Positions 24,722 through 33,516 of a stretch of 64,000 nt of DNA are shown here, piece after piece. Position numbers and translations under genes: made by a program. The notes beneath the pieces are model-generated. The model did no database searches. It had not been told where the DNA came from and saw only the letters and a program-made list of their open reading frames with translations. Each line of letters opens with the position of its first letter. Position 1 is the first letter of the stretch. Origin of the DNA: Bog-159 sp049516155 (GTDB lineage Bacteria > Acidobacteriota > Terriglobia > Bryobacterales > Bryobacteraceae). The stretch lies in assembly GCA_049516155.1 (NCBI GenBank), contig JBEKTJ010000003.1, positions 1 through 64,000 on the forward strand, read 5' to 3'.

Positions 24722-26427
24722 TGGAAGCCACCACGGTGGATCGCGCGCCCTCGGCCTCCGTAATCGTTATCGATCCGAACGGCCATCGCTCCCGCGTGGA
24801 ACTTGCGCCGCTGCCTTTCAAAATCGGACGCCAAGCGGATAACGACTTGATTCTGCGCGACAGCCGCGCCTCGCGCTTGCACGCCCGCATCGTTCGCGAG
24901 GGCGGTGAATACAGCATTGAAGACGCCGGCAGCCGGCATGGCGTCTATGTGAACGGCAAGCGGGTGGAAAGCCACGCGTTGCGCAACTCCGACCGCATCG
25001 AGTTTGGTTTTCCGGATTCCTATCAGCTCGTCTTCGCTAAGGACGGCGCCGAGTTGAGCCGGCTGATCGACCAATTCGGAGCGCACGAGAAGTCCGGCCC
25101 AATCAGCGGCATCGCGGGCGCCGGCGCCAATCTGGCCAAGCTGCGCGCCATTCTGGATGTGGCGCGTACCCTGCAAACCGGGCTATCTCTGCAAGACGTG
25201 CTCAACTCCGTGGTGGATGCGGCGCTGGCCATTACCGGCGCGGAACGCGGCTTCCTGCTGCTGCGCACCAGCGGCGAACTGGAGATCCGCGTGGCCCGCA
25301 ACCGCCAGGGCGCGACGCTTCCGGCCAGCGATCTGCGGGTTCCCCGGCGCGTCATCAAACGTGCGCTCGAGCAGCGCCGCGATCTACTCTCCATGAACTT
25401 CGATCCCCAGGGCACCGGCGAGTTCCGTCCGGAGCGTAGCGTTGTCGACCTGGAACTGCGCAGCGTGATCTCCGTGCCGCTGGTGCGGCTTAGCAAGGTG
25501 CGCGGCGACGCCACCAACGTACTTTCCACTGCCGAGGAGACGGCCGGCGTCCTCTACTTGGATTCCCGGCTGGCCACGGCCGACCTGGCGGGCGGCAATC
25601 GCGAGCTGCTGCAAACCCTGGCCATCGAAGCCTCCACCATTCTGGAGAACGCCCGCCTGCTCGATGAAGAACGCATCAAGCAGAAGATCGAGGAGGAACT
25701 GGACGTAGCGCGGAACATTCAACAGGGGCTGCTGCCGCGCAGCCTGCCTTCCGACGGCTGGTTCCGCGCCTGCGGCAGCAGTGTGGCCTCGCATCAGGTG
25801 GGCGGCGACTATTACGATGTGATTCCCGCCGGCCCGAACGCCTGGACCGCCGTGGTTGCGGATGTCTCCGGCAAAGGCGTCAGTTCCGCGCTGCTGGCTT
25901 CCTTGCTGCAAGGCGCGTTTCTGGCCGTGAGCCATGGCGATACGGCGCTGCATAAACGCCTGGAACGCATCAATATCTTCCTGAATGAACGCACTGCGGG
26001 TGAGAAGTACGCCACGGTTTTCTATTGCCTGCTGGAGCGGTCGGGCCGGCTGTATTATGTCAATGCCGGCCATTGCCCGCCGCTGATCGTGCGGCAGCCG
26101 GGCGGCATCGAGTCGCTGGCCGCGACAGCCATGCCGGTGGGGCTGATGGAGTCCGCGGAGTTCGCGGTTAGCGAGATCATGCTGACCGACGGCGATAAGA
26201 TCGTCATCTATACGGACGGGGTTACCGAAGCGCAGAACCTCCAGGGCGAGTTTTTCGGCCGGCAGAAGCTCCGCCAGGTGGTCGGGGAGCATCATGCCGG
26301 ATCTTGCCAGGAACTCCACGATGCCCTGGCCGCAGCGGTAGCGGCATTCACGGAGAGCGCTCCACAGGCCGACGATATTACACTGGTAGTGTTCGAGTAT
26401 CGCGGCGGAACGGCAACAGCCCCCTAA
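24721..26427 (+). CDS. FHA-GAF-PP2C (SpoIIE/RsbU-type) phosphatase
   Basis: A 568-residue cytoplasmic signalling protein. An FHA domain (about 18-110) shows FKIGRQADNDLILRDSRASRLHARI and SRHGVYVNGKRV. A GAF domain (about 130-325) carries the ITGAERGFLLL motif. A short coiled linker (EEELDVARNIQQGLLPR) precedes a PPM/SpoIIE phosphatase (about 345-565) with QVGGDYYDV, VADVSGKGVSSALL, YVNAGHCPPL, IYTDGVTEA and QADDITLVVFEY metal-site motifs. It would dephosphorylate an anti-sigma-factor antagonist or similar partner. The start is set by overlap with the Fur stop (TGATG). Coupling to a metalloregulator is unusual. Confidence 0.92.
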   Translation: MEATTVDRAPSASVIVIDPNGHRSRVELAPLPFKIGRQADNDLILRDSRASRLHARIVREGGEYSIEDAGSRHGVYVNGKRVESHALRNSDRIEFGFPDSYQLVFAKDGAELSRLIDQFGAHEKSGPISGIAGAGANLAKLRAILDVARTLQTGLSLQDVLNSVVDAALAITGAERGFLLLRTSGELEIRVARNRQGATLPASDLRVPRRVIKRALEQRRDLLSMNFDPQGTGEFRPERSVVDLELRSVISVPLVRLSKVRGDATNVLSTAEETAGVLYLDSRLATADLAGGNRELLQTLAIEASTILENARLLDEERIKQKIEEELDVARNIQQGLLPRSLPSDGWFRACGSSVASHQVGGDYYDVIPAGPNAWTAVVADVSGKGVSSALLASLLQGAFLAVSHGDTALHKRLERINIFLNERTAGEKYATVFYCLLERSGRLYYVNAGHCPPLIVRQPGGIESLAATAMPVGLMESAEFAVSEIMLTDGDKIVIYTDGVTEAQNLQGEFFGRQKLRQVVGEHHAGSCQELHDALAAAVAAFTESAPQADDITLVVFEYRGGTATAP

Positions 26428-26582
26428 TACGAAGACTCAGGATCTGTTCGCTTCCGCCTCACCGCATCCCACGGCCGCACACCGCCCGCGTTCGTCCGCT
26501 GGCCTAAACTATTGAAACGAATCCTCCCAGGCATAGCACAAAATGGTCCAAGGCCTGCCTACACGATGCGGGGGAATCGTCG

Positions 26583-28997
26583 ATGAATACCTTTGCCGGT
26601 CTTAAAGCCGATCTGCGCTATGCCTTCCGCAACCTGCGCCGCAATCCGGCCTTTACCGCGGTCGCGATCGGCGCGCTGGCCATCGGCATCGGCGCGAACA
26701 CGGCAGTGTTTACGGTGGTCGAATCGGTGCTGCTGCGGCCGTTGCCTTACCATGAGCCATCCCAGTTGTACACTGTCCGGCCCATGCCAAAGAAGCCCGA
26801 TGTCTTCCTCGGCGGGCCGATGATGGATCGCTCAATCATCGCTTACCGGTCCGCCAGTACGGCATTCCAGCAGCTTGCAGCCTACCACCTCGTGAATTGG
26901 AACGGCACTGGAGCCGGCGATCCGGTGGTAATTCACGGCGAGGAGGTGACTACCAACTTCTTCGCCACCCTCGGCGTCCAGCCGCAACTCGGGCGGGCGT
27001 TTCTGCCGGAAGAACAGTCGCTGGGCCGTCCCAAGGTTGCGGTCCTGAGCGATGCCTTGTGGCGTGCGCATTTCCGCGCGGGGGGCGATACGCTGGGCAA
27101 ATCGATAACGCTCGACGGTGAACCGCATATGATTGTCGGCATTATGCCCGCTGGTTTCGACCCGGCCGTGGAACTGTGGGTCCCGGCGTTCCTGGACCCG
27201 GCCAATCATAATGCCTTCCGCCAGGTGATTGGCCGGCTGGCGCCGGGCGCGACTGTGGCTCGCGCAAAGGCCGAACTGGACGCCATCGGCACACGTATCG
27301 AGGCAGCCGCGCACAACCCCCACGACGATGCTGTGGAAATGGTCATCGCCCCGCTCCGCGACAGTGTCGTAGGCAACGTACGGCTTGCTCTGCTGGTCTT
27401 CCTGGGAGCCGTGGGATGCGTGCTGCTGATCGCCTGCGTGAACGTGGCCAACCTGTTGCTCTCCCGCGCCTCGGCCCGCAAGCAGGAGATCGCCATTCGC
27501 GAATCGTTGGGCGCAACCCGGTGGCGCCTGGCGCGGCAACTGCTCACCGAAAGCGCCGTGCTTGGCGTCATCGGGGGACTGCTGGGGCTCATCGTCGCGC
27601 TGTGGGGAGTGGAAGCCTTGATCCGGCTGGCGCCGGAAAATCGCATCCCGCGCGTGGACGAGGTTCGGTTCGACGGCTGGGTGTTAGCCTTCAATATCGG
27701 CGTTTCCCTGTTCACCAGCCTGCTCTTCGGTCTGGCGCCCGCCCTGCAATTGACGCGCGCCCGGCAGACGCAAAACTGGAAGGATGCGGCCACCCGCGGC
27801 AGCGCCCGCTCCGGAGCGCTGCGATCCGTGCTGGTCATGACGGAAGTGGCATTGGCTCTGATTTTGCTGATCGGCGCGGGCCTATTGGTCCGCAGCTTCG
27901 AGAAGCTGCAAGCCGTGAATCTCGGCTTCCGGCCCGAGCACGTCCTGGCGATGAGCATGCAACTGCAGGGCACTGCGTACGAATCGGCCCCGCAAATCCA
28001 GCGATTCGATAACGAGATCCTGGACCGCATATCACACGTGAACGGCGTAATCGCCGCGGGCTTGGTGAACTGGCTGCCCATGTCAAACCCCCTTGTGTGG
28101 GGAGATTTCAAACTGGCCGGACAGCAACTGCCGCCGGATGCGCTCGCCGTGAAACCGGCCGTCAGCCCGGGCTATTTTCGGGCGATGGGCATACCCATCA
28201 TGCGCGGCCGGCCGTTCGACAAACACGATACTCTGAAATCGGCGCCCGTGGCTATGGTGGACGAATCGTTCGCCCGTCGCTTCTGGCCGAATCAAGATCC
28301 TATCGGCAAACGCATCAGCTTCGCCGATGAACCGAAAGCGGAGAGCGACTGGATGACCGTGGTAGGAGTGGCCGGATCGATTCGGCAGCAGAACCCGGCA
28401 GATCGGCGCATGATGGTTTACCAGCCTGCCGCACAAGTGCAAGGAATCTTCTTCCTGGGGGAGGTCAGCTTTGTGGTGCGTTCGAATGCGGACACTGCCA
28501 GTCTGGCGCCGGCTTTGCGCGGGCAGGTCTGGGCCGTAGACAAAGACTTACCCATAAGTACTATCGCCAGCATGCATGATTTGCTCTACGCCTCCACGGC
28601 CGAGCCCCGCTTTCAGACGCGCGTACTCGCGTCATTTTCCTCCATCGCGTTTCTGCTCGCCATCGTAGGCATCTACGGCGTGATGGCTTACTCGGTGACG
28701 CAGCGGACACAGGAGATCGGCATCCGCATGGCGATCGGCGCGCAGCGCGGCCACATTGTGCATATGATCCTGTGGCGCAGCATGGCTCTGGTCGCGGGCG
28801 GGCTGGCGATAGGACTGGCCGGCGCATGGGCCGCCACGCGGGTGCTGAAGAACTTTCTCTTTGAAGTGACGCCCTTCGATCTGCCCACTTTCGCCGCTGT
28901 TTCGCTGTTGCTGGCGCTAGTGGCGCTGGCCGCCTGCTACATTCCGGCGCGGCGCGCGGCCGCGATCGATCCGCTGATCGCATTACGATATGAGTAA
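26583..28997 (+). CDS. Acidobacterial duplicated orphan ABC permease (ADOP)
   Basis: An 804-residue MacB/FtsX-type permease with two FtsX modules in one chain. The N-terminus LRYAFRNLRRNPAFTAVAIGALAIGIGANTAVFTVVESVLLRPLPY is the family signature, followed by a periplasmic MacB-PCD domain, three helices with NVANLLLSRASARKQEIAIRESLGATRWRL, a second periplasmic domain and the last helices ending PARRAAAIDPLIALRYE. No ATPase gene is adjacent, as usual for this family; the substrate is unknown. GGGGGAA precedes the ATG. The 155-base gap upstream holds a TAAACT hexamer at 26505. Confidence 0.93.
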   Translation: MNTFAGLKADLRYAFRNLRRNPAFTAVAIGALAIGIGANTAVFTVVESVLLRPLPYHEPSQLYTVRPMPKKPDVFLGGPMMDRSIIAYRSASTAFQQLAAYHLVNWNGTGAGDPVVIHGEEVTTNFFATLGVQPQLGRAFLPEEQSLGRPKVAVLSDALWRAHFRAGGDTLGKSITLDGEPHMIVGIMPAGFDPAVELWVPAFLDPANHNAFRQVIGRLAPGATVARAKAELDAIGTRIEAAAHNPHDDAVEMVIAPLRDSVVGNVRLALLVFLGAVGCVLLIACVNVANLLLSRASARKQEIAIRESLGATRWRLARQLLTESAVLGVIGGLLGLIVALWGVEALIRLAPENRIPRVDEVRFDGWVLAFNIGVSLFTSLLFGLAPALQLTRARQTQNWKDAATRGSARSGALRSVLVMTEVALALILLIGAGLLVRSFEKLQAVNLGFRPEHVLAMSMQLQGTAYESAPQIQRFDNEILDRISHVNGVIAAGLVNWLPMSNPLVWGDFKLAGQQLPPDALAVKPAVSPGYFRAMGIPIMRGRPFDKHDTLKSAPVAMVDESFARRFWPNQDPIGKRISFADEPKAESDWMTVVGVAGSIRQQNPADRRMMVYQPAAQVQGIFFLGEVSFVVRSNADTASLAPALRGQVWAVDKDLPISTIASMHDLLYASTAEPRFQTRVLASFSSIAFLLAIVGIYGVMAYSVTQRTQEIGIRMAIGAQRGHIVHMILWRSMALVAGGLAIGLAGAWAATRVLKNFLFEVTPFDLPTFAAVSLLLALVALAACYIPARRAAAIDPLIALRYE
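28937..28994 (+). repeat. Direct repeat, left copy (3' end of ABC permease)
   Basis: The last 58 bases before the permease stop match 30486-30543 at about 51 of 58 positions by eye. The two copies flank the GloVer-repeat gene. Confidence 0.6.
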
Positions 28998-29042
28998 GAC
29001 ACGGTACTGACGGGGAACCCGAACATTGGCCGAAATCGCGGC

Positions 29043-30392
29043 CTACGGCGTGAACGAGAACACGGTGCCTTGGTTGAAAGCGCCGCCCGCCCAAGTCACG
29101 CCGTAGAGTATGCCATTGCTATCGGCGACTAGACTTCCGTTCGGACTCGCGGGGGGCGCGGCGTTGGGGAAACGGTAGAGGACCGTTTCAGTCCAGGAAC
29201 CCCCTACAGACGCTGGCGGTGTTAGGGAAAAGATTGTACCGCAACCTTGTTCGTCGAAACAGCCTGGGAGTCCTCCCGAGGCGGTAGAGCCATAAAGCAC
29301 GCCGTGGAGGGCCGTGAGTCCTCCAGAGGGCACAGCGCCGTCACCGTTCGATACACCCGTAAATTGATAGAGGACCGAAAACTTTCCTTCTCCCGAGGAC
29401 CCTGGCGGGATCAGGGAGTACACCGACCCACAGCCTTCACTGCAGTCATTGTAAACCGCTCCCAGGGCGCCGGCAGACGCCACGCCGTAGAGTACTCCGT
29501 CGCTGCCAACGAGAACAGCCCCTACCGGAAAGGTTCCATCGCCAATACGATCGGTGAAATTATGAAGGATAGCTTCGACCCAAGTGTCGCCGGGAATCTT
29601 TGGCGGGGTCAAGGAATATACTGTCCCGCAACCGCTAAAACCGCCGTAACAGGGGCCGGTCCCGCCAGACTCAGTCGTGCCGTAAAGCTGGCCGTCGGAG
29701 CCTAAAGCAACGCCGTTGGGCTGGGTGCCATCGCCAGGCCCGGTGAAGGTGTGGAGGACCGTTTCCGACCAGGATCTACCCGGAGATGCCGGGGGAGTCA
29801 AGGAGAACACTCTACCGATTTCCGAGGCGCCGGACGGGTCTCCCAAAATCGTGGCATAGAGCACCCCGTCGCGGCCTACTACCGGCGAGCTATTAGGACC
29901 CGCTAAACTCGGGAACGCGCACACGTTGAGGACAACGCTCTCGGCCCAGGAACCGGCGGGCGCCGCCGGCGGTCTCAATTCAAAGATCGTCCCTCCGGAG
30001 CAGCTTCCACCGGATTGCGTGCTGCCGTAGAGCACCGCCCCGCCGCGGGCAATTGCGAGCCCCGCAACCGGATTTGCGCCTCCGAGGCACCACCCGTCCG
30101 GTCCGGTGGGAAAGGAATAGACTGAAGGGGTCCAGGCGTCTCCCGACGCGGGGGGTGTCAAGGAGAACACCGTGCCGCAGTTATCGGCCCCTCCCGAGTA
30201 CGTGGCCCCATATAGCACCCCGCCGGGACCGATAACCAAGCCGCCCGCTGGCCCGCTGCCGTCGCTGGGGTAACCGGCGAAACTGTGGATCGTAGTTAGT
30301 GTGGCTGCTTGAACTACGCTATTTGCAATGACGATCGGAACTGCGATGAGAAGAGCTATCGAACAAACGGTCGCCGTACAGCAGTTCGCCAT
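29043..30392 (-). CDS. Secreted GloVer-repeat protein
   Basis: A 449-residue exported protein: signal peptide (SIALLIAVPIVIANSVVQA), then about seven copies of a ~50-residue repeat with the pattern GGLVIGPGGVLYGATYSGG, ...GTVFSLTPP and a W-x-E-T-VL-F strand. This is the tandem GloVer repeat (TIGR03803), a propeller-like surface module common in Acidobacteria. GGAG seven bases before the ATG is a plausible ribosome site. It lies opposite to both neighbours and is flanked by a 58-base direct repeat, suggesting it was inserted next to, or together with part of, a permease gene. Confidence 0.85.
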   Translation of the reverse strand: MANCCTATVCSIALLIAVPIVIANSVVQAATLTTIHSFAGYPSDGSGPAGGLVIGPGGVLYGATYSGGADNCGTVFSLTPPASGDAWTPSVYSFPTGPDGWCLGGANPVAGLAIARGGAVLYGSTQSGGSCSGGTIFELRPPAAPAGSWAESVVLNVCAFPSLAGPNSSPVVGRDGVLYATILGDPSGASEIGRVFSLTPPASPGRSWSETVLHTFTGPGDGTQPNGVALGSDGQLYGTTESGGTGPCYGGFSGCGTVYSLTPPKIPGDTWVEAILHNFTDRIGDGTFPVGAVLVGSDGVLYGVASAGALGAVYNDCSEGCGSVYSLIPPGSSGEGKFSVLYQFTGVSNGDGAVPSGGLTALHGVLYGSTASGGLPGCFDEQGCGTIFSLTPPASVGGSWTETVLYRFPNAAPPASPNGSLVADSNGILYGVTWAGGAFNQGTVFSFTP

Positions 30393-30485
30393 GTTTCACT
30401 CCATTGACACGAATCGTCACGCCATTGGCGCCCGGTGTCAACCGGAATCAACCAGTGTACCATCCTAAATCCGCGAACCTTCCGC

Positions 30486-30543
30486 TACTTTCCGGCGCCG
30501 CGCGCGGCCGCTATCGATGCGCTGGTGGCATTACGATAGGAGT
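30486..30543 (+). repeat. Direct repeat, right copy
   Basis: Similar to 28937-28994. Homology ends abruptly on the 5' side (before CTAC) and at the GAG of the Shine-Dalgarno region on the 3' side. Confidence 0.6.
30487..30540 (+). pseudogene. Remnant of an ABC permease (ADOP) C-terminus
   Basis: In frame, this reads YFPAPRAAAIDALVALR followed by TAG, which is the conserved last 17 residues of the duplicated orphan permeases (compare YIPARRAAAIDPLIALR at the end of 26583-28997). There is no start codon or upstream coding match. It is a stub left by a deletion or duplication and now forms the upstream region of the gene at 30546. Confidence 0.6.
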
Positions 30544-30545
30544 TG

Positions 30546-31949
30546 ATGGAAGAACCCGGCAGCGCACGGTCGAAAGCCCTGAAGATCAATCTGGACGCCC
30601 GCAAGTATGGCACCTTCGCCGAAATTGGCGCCGGCCAGGAGGTGGCCCGCTGGTTTTTCCATGCCGGTAAGGCCGCCGGCACCATCGCCCTCACCGTTTC
30701 GGCTTATGCCATGGCCATCAGCGATGGCATTTACGGTACGACCCAGCACTACGTCAGCCGCCAGCGTCTGGAGGCCATGCTCGACCACGAGTTCAAGCGC
30801 TTGGTGGAGCGACTGGACCAAACGCGCGGCGAGGGCACGGCGTTCTTCGTATTCGCAGATACCTCCGCCACGCAAACTCACTCGCACCGTTCCGCGGGAC
30901 ATAGCTGGCTGGGGGTGCGCTTCCAGACGGAGCCGCGCGGCGAGCCTTCCGAGATCATTCTGCATGTGCAAATGCTCGACCAGGTTACCGTCGAACAGCA
31001 GGAGGCGCTCGGCCTGGCCGGCGTGAACCTGATCTACGGCGCATTCTACTATGCGGACGATCCCCCGCATCTAATCGCCTCGCTGATGGACGATCTGAGC
31101 CGCCGCAGGATCGAAATAGACATGATCAAGTTTTCCGGCCCGGCCTTCGCCAAAGTCGACAATCGGCTGATGAGCCTGCAACTCGTCGAACAGGGGCACA
31201 CCGACGCGGCCATGTTCACAGCCGACGGCGAGGTCGTGCAACCCGCCGAAGTGCTCTACAACAAACCGGTGATGATTGGGCGGGGCAGCTTCCGGCCGGT
31301 TACTAACGTCGGGCTCGAAATCCTGGATCGCGCCGTACGCCAGCTTCAGCAGGATTCTCCGGACGCACACGATCTGGTCGCCGTGATGGAGATGACCTTG
31401 AACAACTTGATGTCCGAGCAAACCATCGATCATCAAGATTTCCTGGCGCGCGTCGACATTCTGGGCCTGCTGGGCAAGATGGTCTTAGTTTCGAATTACA
31501 CGCGGTTCGATTTGGTCACCAGCTACCTGCGCCACCACACGCAGAACTGGATCGGGATGGCCATGGGCATCCCTACCCTGCGCGAGATTTTCGAGGAGAA
31601 GTATTACACAGATTTGGAAGGCGGCATCCTGGAGGGTTTGGGCAGGCTTTTCCAAGGACACGTCAAGCTGTTGGTTTATCCGACGAAGGAGACGGATGCC
31701 GCGGGGCTGACTACGTCCGACGGGCTCGAGGTGAAACCGGAACTGAAGCACATGTACAGACATCTTGTCGAGAACGGTTACATCGAATCGATACGCGAGT
31801 TCGATCCGGGCGAGTTGCGCTTCACGCCGGGCGCAGTACTGGCTGGTATCCGGTCGGGCGATCCAACCTGGGAGAAGCTGGTGCCGCCGCAGGCTGCCGC
31901 GATGATCAAGGAAAAAGGCCTCTTCGGGTACCAGGCGGGCGGCGGTTGA
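30546..31949 (+). CDS. Conserved protein of unknown function
   Basis: A 467-residue soluble protein with a strongly conserved-looking N-terminus: ALKINLDARKYGTFAEIGAGQEVARWFFHAGKAAGTIA, then ISDGIYGTTQHYVSRQRLEAML. Later strings include LGVRFQTEPRGEPSEIILHVQML, GVNLIYGAFYYADDPPHLI, ARVDILGLLGKMVLVSNYTRFDLV and GRLFQGHVKLLVYPTKE. I recall close relatives across several phyla carrying unhelpful labels such as TonB-dependent receptor, which nothing here supports: there is no signal peptide, plug or barrel. TAGGAG lies just upstream of ATG 30546; a TTG one codon earlier is possible. Its upstream region is an ABC-permease remnant. Confidence 0.75.
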   Translation: MEEPGSARSKALKINLDARKYGTFAEIGAGQEVARWFFHAGKAAGTIALTVSAYAMAISDGIYGTTQHYVSRQRLEAMLDHEFKRLVERLDQTRGEGTAFFVFADTSATQTHSHRSAGHSWLGVRFQTEPRGEPSEIILHVQMLDQVTVEQQEALGLAGVNLIYGAFYYADDPPHLIASLMDDLSRRRIEIDMIKFSGPAFAKVDNRLMSLQLVEQGHTDAAMFTADGEVVQPAEVLYNKPVMIGRGSFRPVTNVGLEILDRAVRQLQQDSPDAHDLVAVMEMTLNNLMSEQTIDHQDFLARVDILGLLGKMVLVSNYTRFDLVTSYLRHHTQNWIGMAMGIPTLREIFEEKYYTDLEGGILEGLGRLFQGHVKLLVYPTKETDAAGLTTSDGLEVKPELKHMYRHLVENGYIESIREFDPGELRFTPGAVLAGIRSGDPTWEKLVPPQAAAMIKEKGLFGYQAGGG

Positions 31950-32029
31950 GCGGCCTCGCGTATTCGTCCGGCAGGAAATACTCGATCAACGGGATGCCCC
32001 TGGCCGCGGCTCCCGATCTATTTTATATA

Positions 32030-32045
32030 CAGGAAACTTTTCCTG
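32030..32045. promoter_or_regulatory. Palindrome downstream of the pal promoter
   Basis: CAGGAAA-CT-TTTCCTG is a perfect 7-bp inverted repeat placed directly after a TATATA (32024-32029) and just before the GGAGGA ribosome site (32045-32050). It is an operator or leader hairpin candidate for pal. Confidence 0.4.
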
Positions 32046-32058
32046 GAGGAAATACCAA

Positions 32059-32826
32059 ATGAACAAGCTACTATGCGCCACTGCCGGAGCCGCCTGCCTG
32101 ATCGCCGCCGGCTGCGCCAAGAAGGTTGCCGTGAAACCGGCCACGCCCCCGCCCGCGGTACAACAGGCCAAAACCAGCCCACCTGAGAAACCCGTGATTT
32201 CCCTGTTCGCCGTTTCGCCCGGAACTGTCGACAGAGGCGCCGAGACCACCTTGCGTTGGGCCGTGGAACACGCCAACAACGTTCAGATTACCCCGGCGTT
32301 GGGCACGGTCCAGGAGTCCGGGAGCCGGGGAGTCTTTCCCAACTCAGACACCGTTTATACGCTGACGGCGACCGGTCCTGGTGGAACCGCCTCAGCCTCG
32401 GCTGGCGTCAGCATTCTCGTGCATACTGCGTCTCGAATGCCGGATCAGGCGACTCAGATCCGGATACAGGATCTACTCAACCGCATCCAGGATGCTTACT
32501 TCGATTACAACAAGCATAATCTTCGCCCGGATGCGCAGGCAGCCCTGGTCGCGGACGCCAAGACATTGGGGGAGATCTTGAAGCAGTATCCGGATTACAA
32601 GCTCACCGTGCAGGGCTACTGCGATGAGCGAGGGTCGGAAGAGTACAACCTGGCGCTTGGCGACAAGCGCGCCGATCAAGCCAAAGAGTATCTCGCATCG
32701 CTAGGAGTTCCGGATTCGCAACTGAAGACCATCAGCTACGGCAAAGACAAGCCGGTCTGCACCGAGCACGATGAAGCGTGCTGGCAGAAGAACCGCCGCG
32801 CGCACATCACGCAGGAACAAAATTAA
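32059..32826 (+). CDS. pal: Peptidoglycan-associated lipoprotein (Pal)
   Basis: A 255-residue lipoprotein with lipobox LIAAGC (Cys19). After a Pro/Lys linker comes an Ig-like segment (about 45-120: PVISLFAVSPGTVDRGAETTLRW ... VYTLTATGPGGT) not found in E. coli Pal. The C-terminal OmpA-like domain (about 140-250) has DAYFDYNKHNLRPDAQAAL, VQGYCDERGSEEYNLALGDKRA and NRRAHI, which bind diaminopimelate in peptidoglycan. It tethers the outer membrane. A strong Shine-Dalgarno and a promoter with palindrome precede it, and a strong hairpin follows the stop. No tol genes are adjacent. Confidence 0.88.
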   Translation: MNKLLCATAGAACLIAAGCAKKVAVKPATPPPAVQQAKTSPPEKPVISLFAVSPGTVDRGAETTLRWAVEHANNVQITPALGTVQESGSRGVFPNSDTVYTLTATGPGGTASASAGVSILVHTASRMPDQATQIRIQDLLNRIQDAYFDYNKHNLRPDAQAALVADAKTLGEILKQYPDYKLTVQGYCDERGSEEYNLALGDKRADQAKEYLASLGVPDSQLKTISYGKDKPVCTEHDEACWQKNRRAHITQEQN

Positions 32827-32836
32827 ACGGCGCTGT

Positions 32837-32860
32837 AGGACAGGCCTCCTGGCCTGTCCT
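32837..32860. terminator. Strong hairpin after pal
   Basis: AGGACAGGCC-TCCT-GGCCTGTCCT is a perfect 10-bp stem beginning 11 bases after the pal stop, followed by TCTTC. It is likely a terminator, although the T-tract is poor. Confidence 0.55.
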
Positions 32861-32919
32861 TCTTCGCGGAAGTGAGACCGGGGTTAAAATGCAAATGATC
32901 CTGAGGATTGGACAGCAGC

Positions 32920-33516
32920 ATGCGTTTGTTCACCGGTCTCGATCTTCCCCCAGTAGTCGTGCGCAGTCTCGATATTCTGCTTGACCGGCTCCGCCCCGAG
33001 GCGCGCATCAAGTGGAGCCCCACCATGAATTTGCACGTGACAATCCGCTTCATCGGCGACTGGCCGGAAGAACGTCTGCCGGACCTGCGCGCCGCGCTGG
33101 CTGGAATTCCCAGCCATCCACCGATCCCGATTCACATCCGCGGGCTGGGATTCTTCCCCAATGCACACACCCCGCGCGTGTTCTGGGCGGGTGTGGAAGG
33201 CGCGCCGGATCTGGCGGCCCTGGCTGCGGAAACCGATCGCGCCCTCTGCCCGCTGGGCCTTAAGCCGGAAGGCCGCCCTTTCAGCCCGCATTTAACATTG
33301 GCGCGCATCAAGGAACCCGTGCCTTTGCAGAAACTGCGGGAAGCCATCGCTGCGCATTCGTCACTCGATTTCGGCAGCTTCCACGCCGATCGCTTTTTCC
33401 TTTACAAGAGCCGACCAGGGTCCGCCGGCTCAGTCTACGTCAAGCTTGCGGAGTTTCCGCTTGCAAGCCGCAGTAGCAGCGGTAGCGGCGGTATGATGGG
33501 GCAAGGAGAGATCTAA
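32920..33516 (+). CDS. thpR: RNA 2',3'-cyclic phosphodiesterase (ThpR/LigT)
   Basis: A 198-residue 2H phosphoesterase. The two catalytic motifs are HVTIRF (in NLHVTIRFIGDWPEE) and HLTLAR (in FSPHLTLARIKEP). The N-terminus MRLFTGLDLP is typical. It acts on 2',3'-cyclic phosphate RNA ends. ATG 32920 is preferred over TTG 32908. TAAAAT at 32885-32890 is a likely -10. The last ~20 residues are a Ser/Gly tail. It is the first gene of a tightly packed run. Confidence 0.88.
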   Translation: MRLFTGLDLPPVVVRSLDILLDRLRPEARIKWSPTMNLHVTIRFIGDWPEERLPDLRAALAGIPSHPPIPIHIRGLGFFPNAHTPRVFWAGVEGAPDLAALAAETDRALCPLGLKPEGRPFSPHLTLARIKEPVPLQKLREAIAAHSSLDFGSFHADRFFLYKSRPGSAGSVYVKLAEFPLASRSSSGSGGMMGQGEI

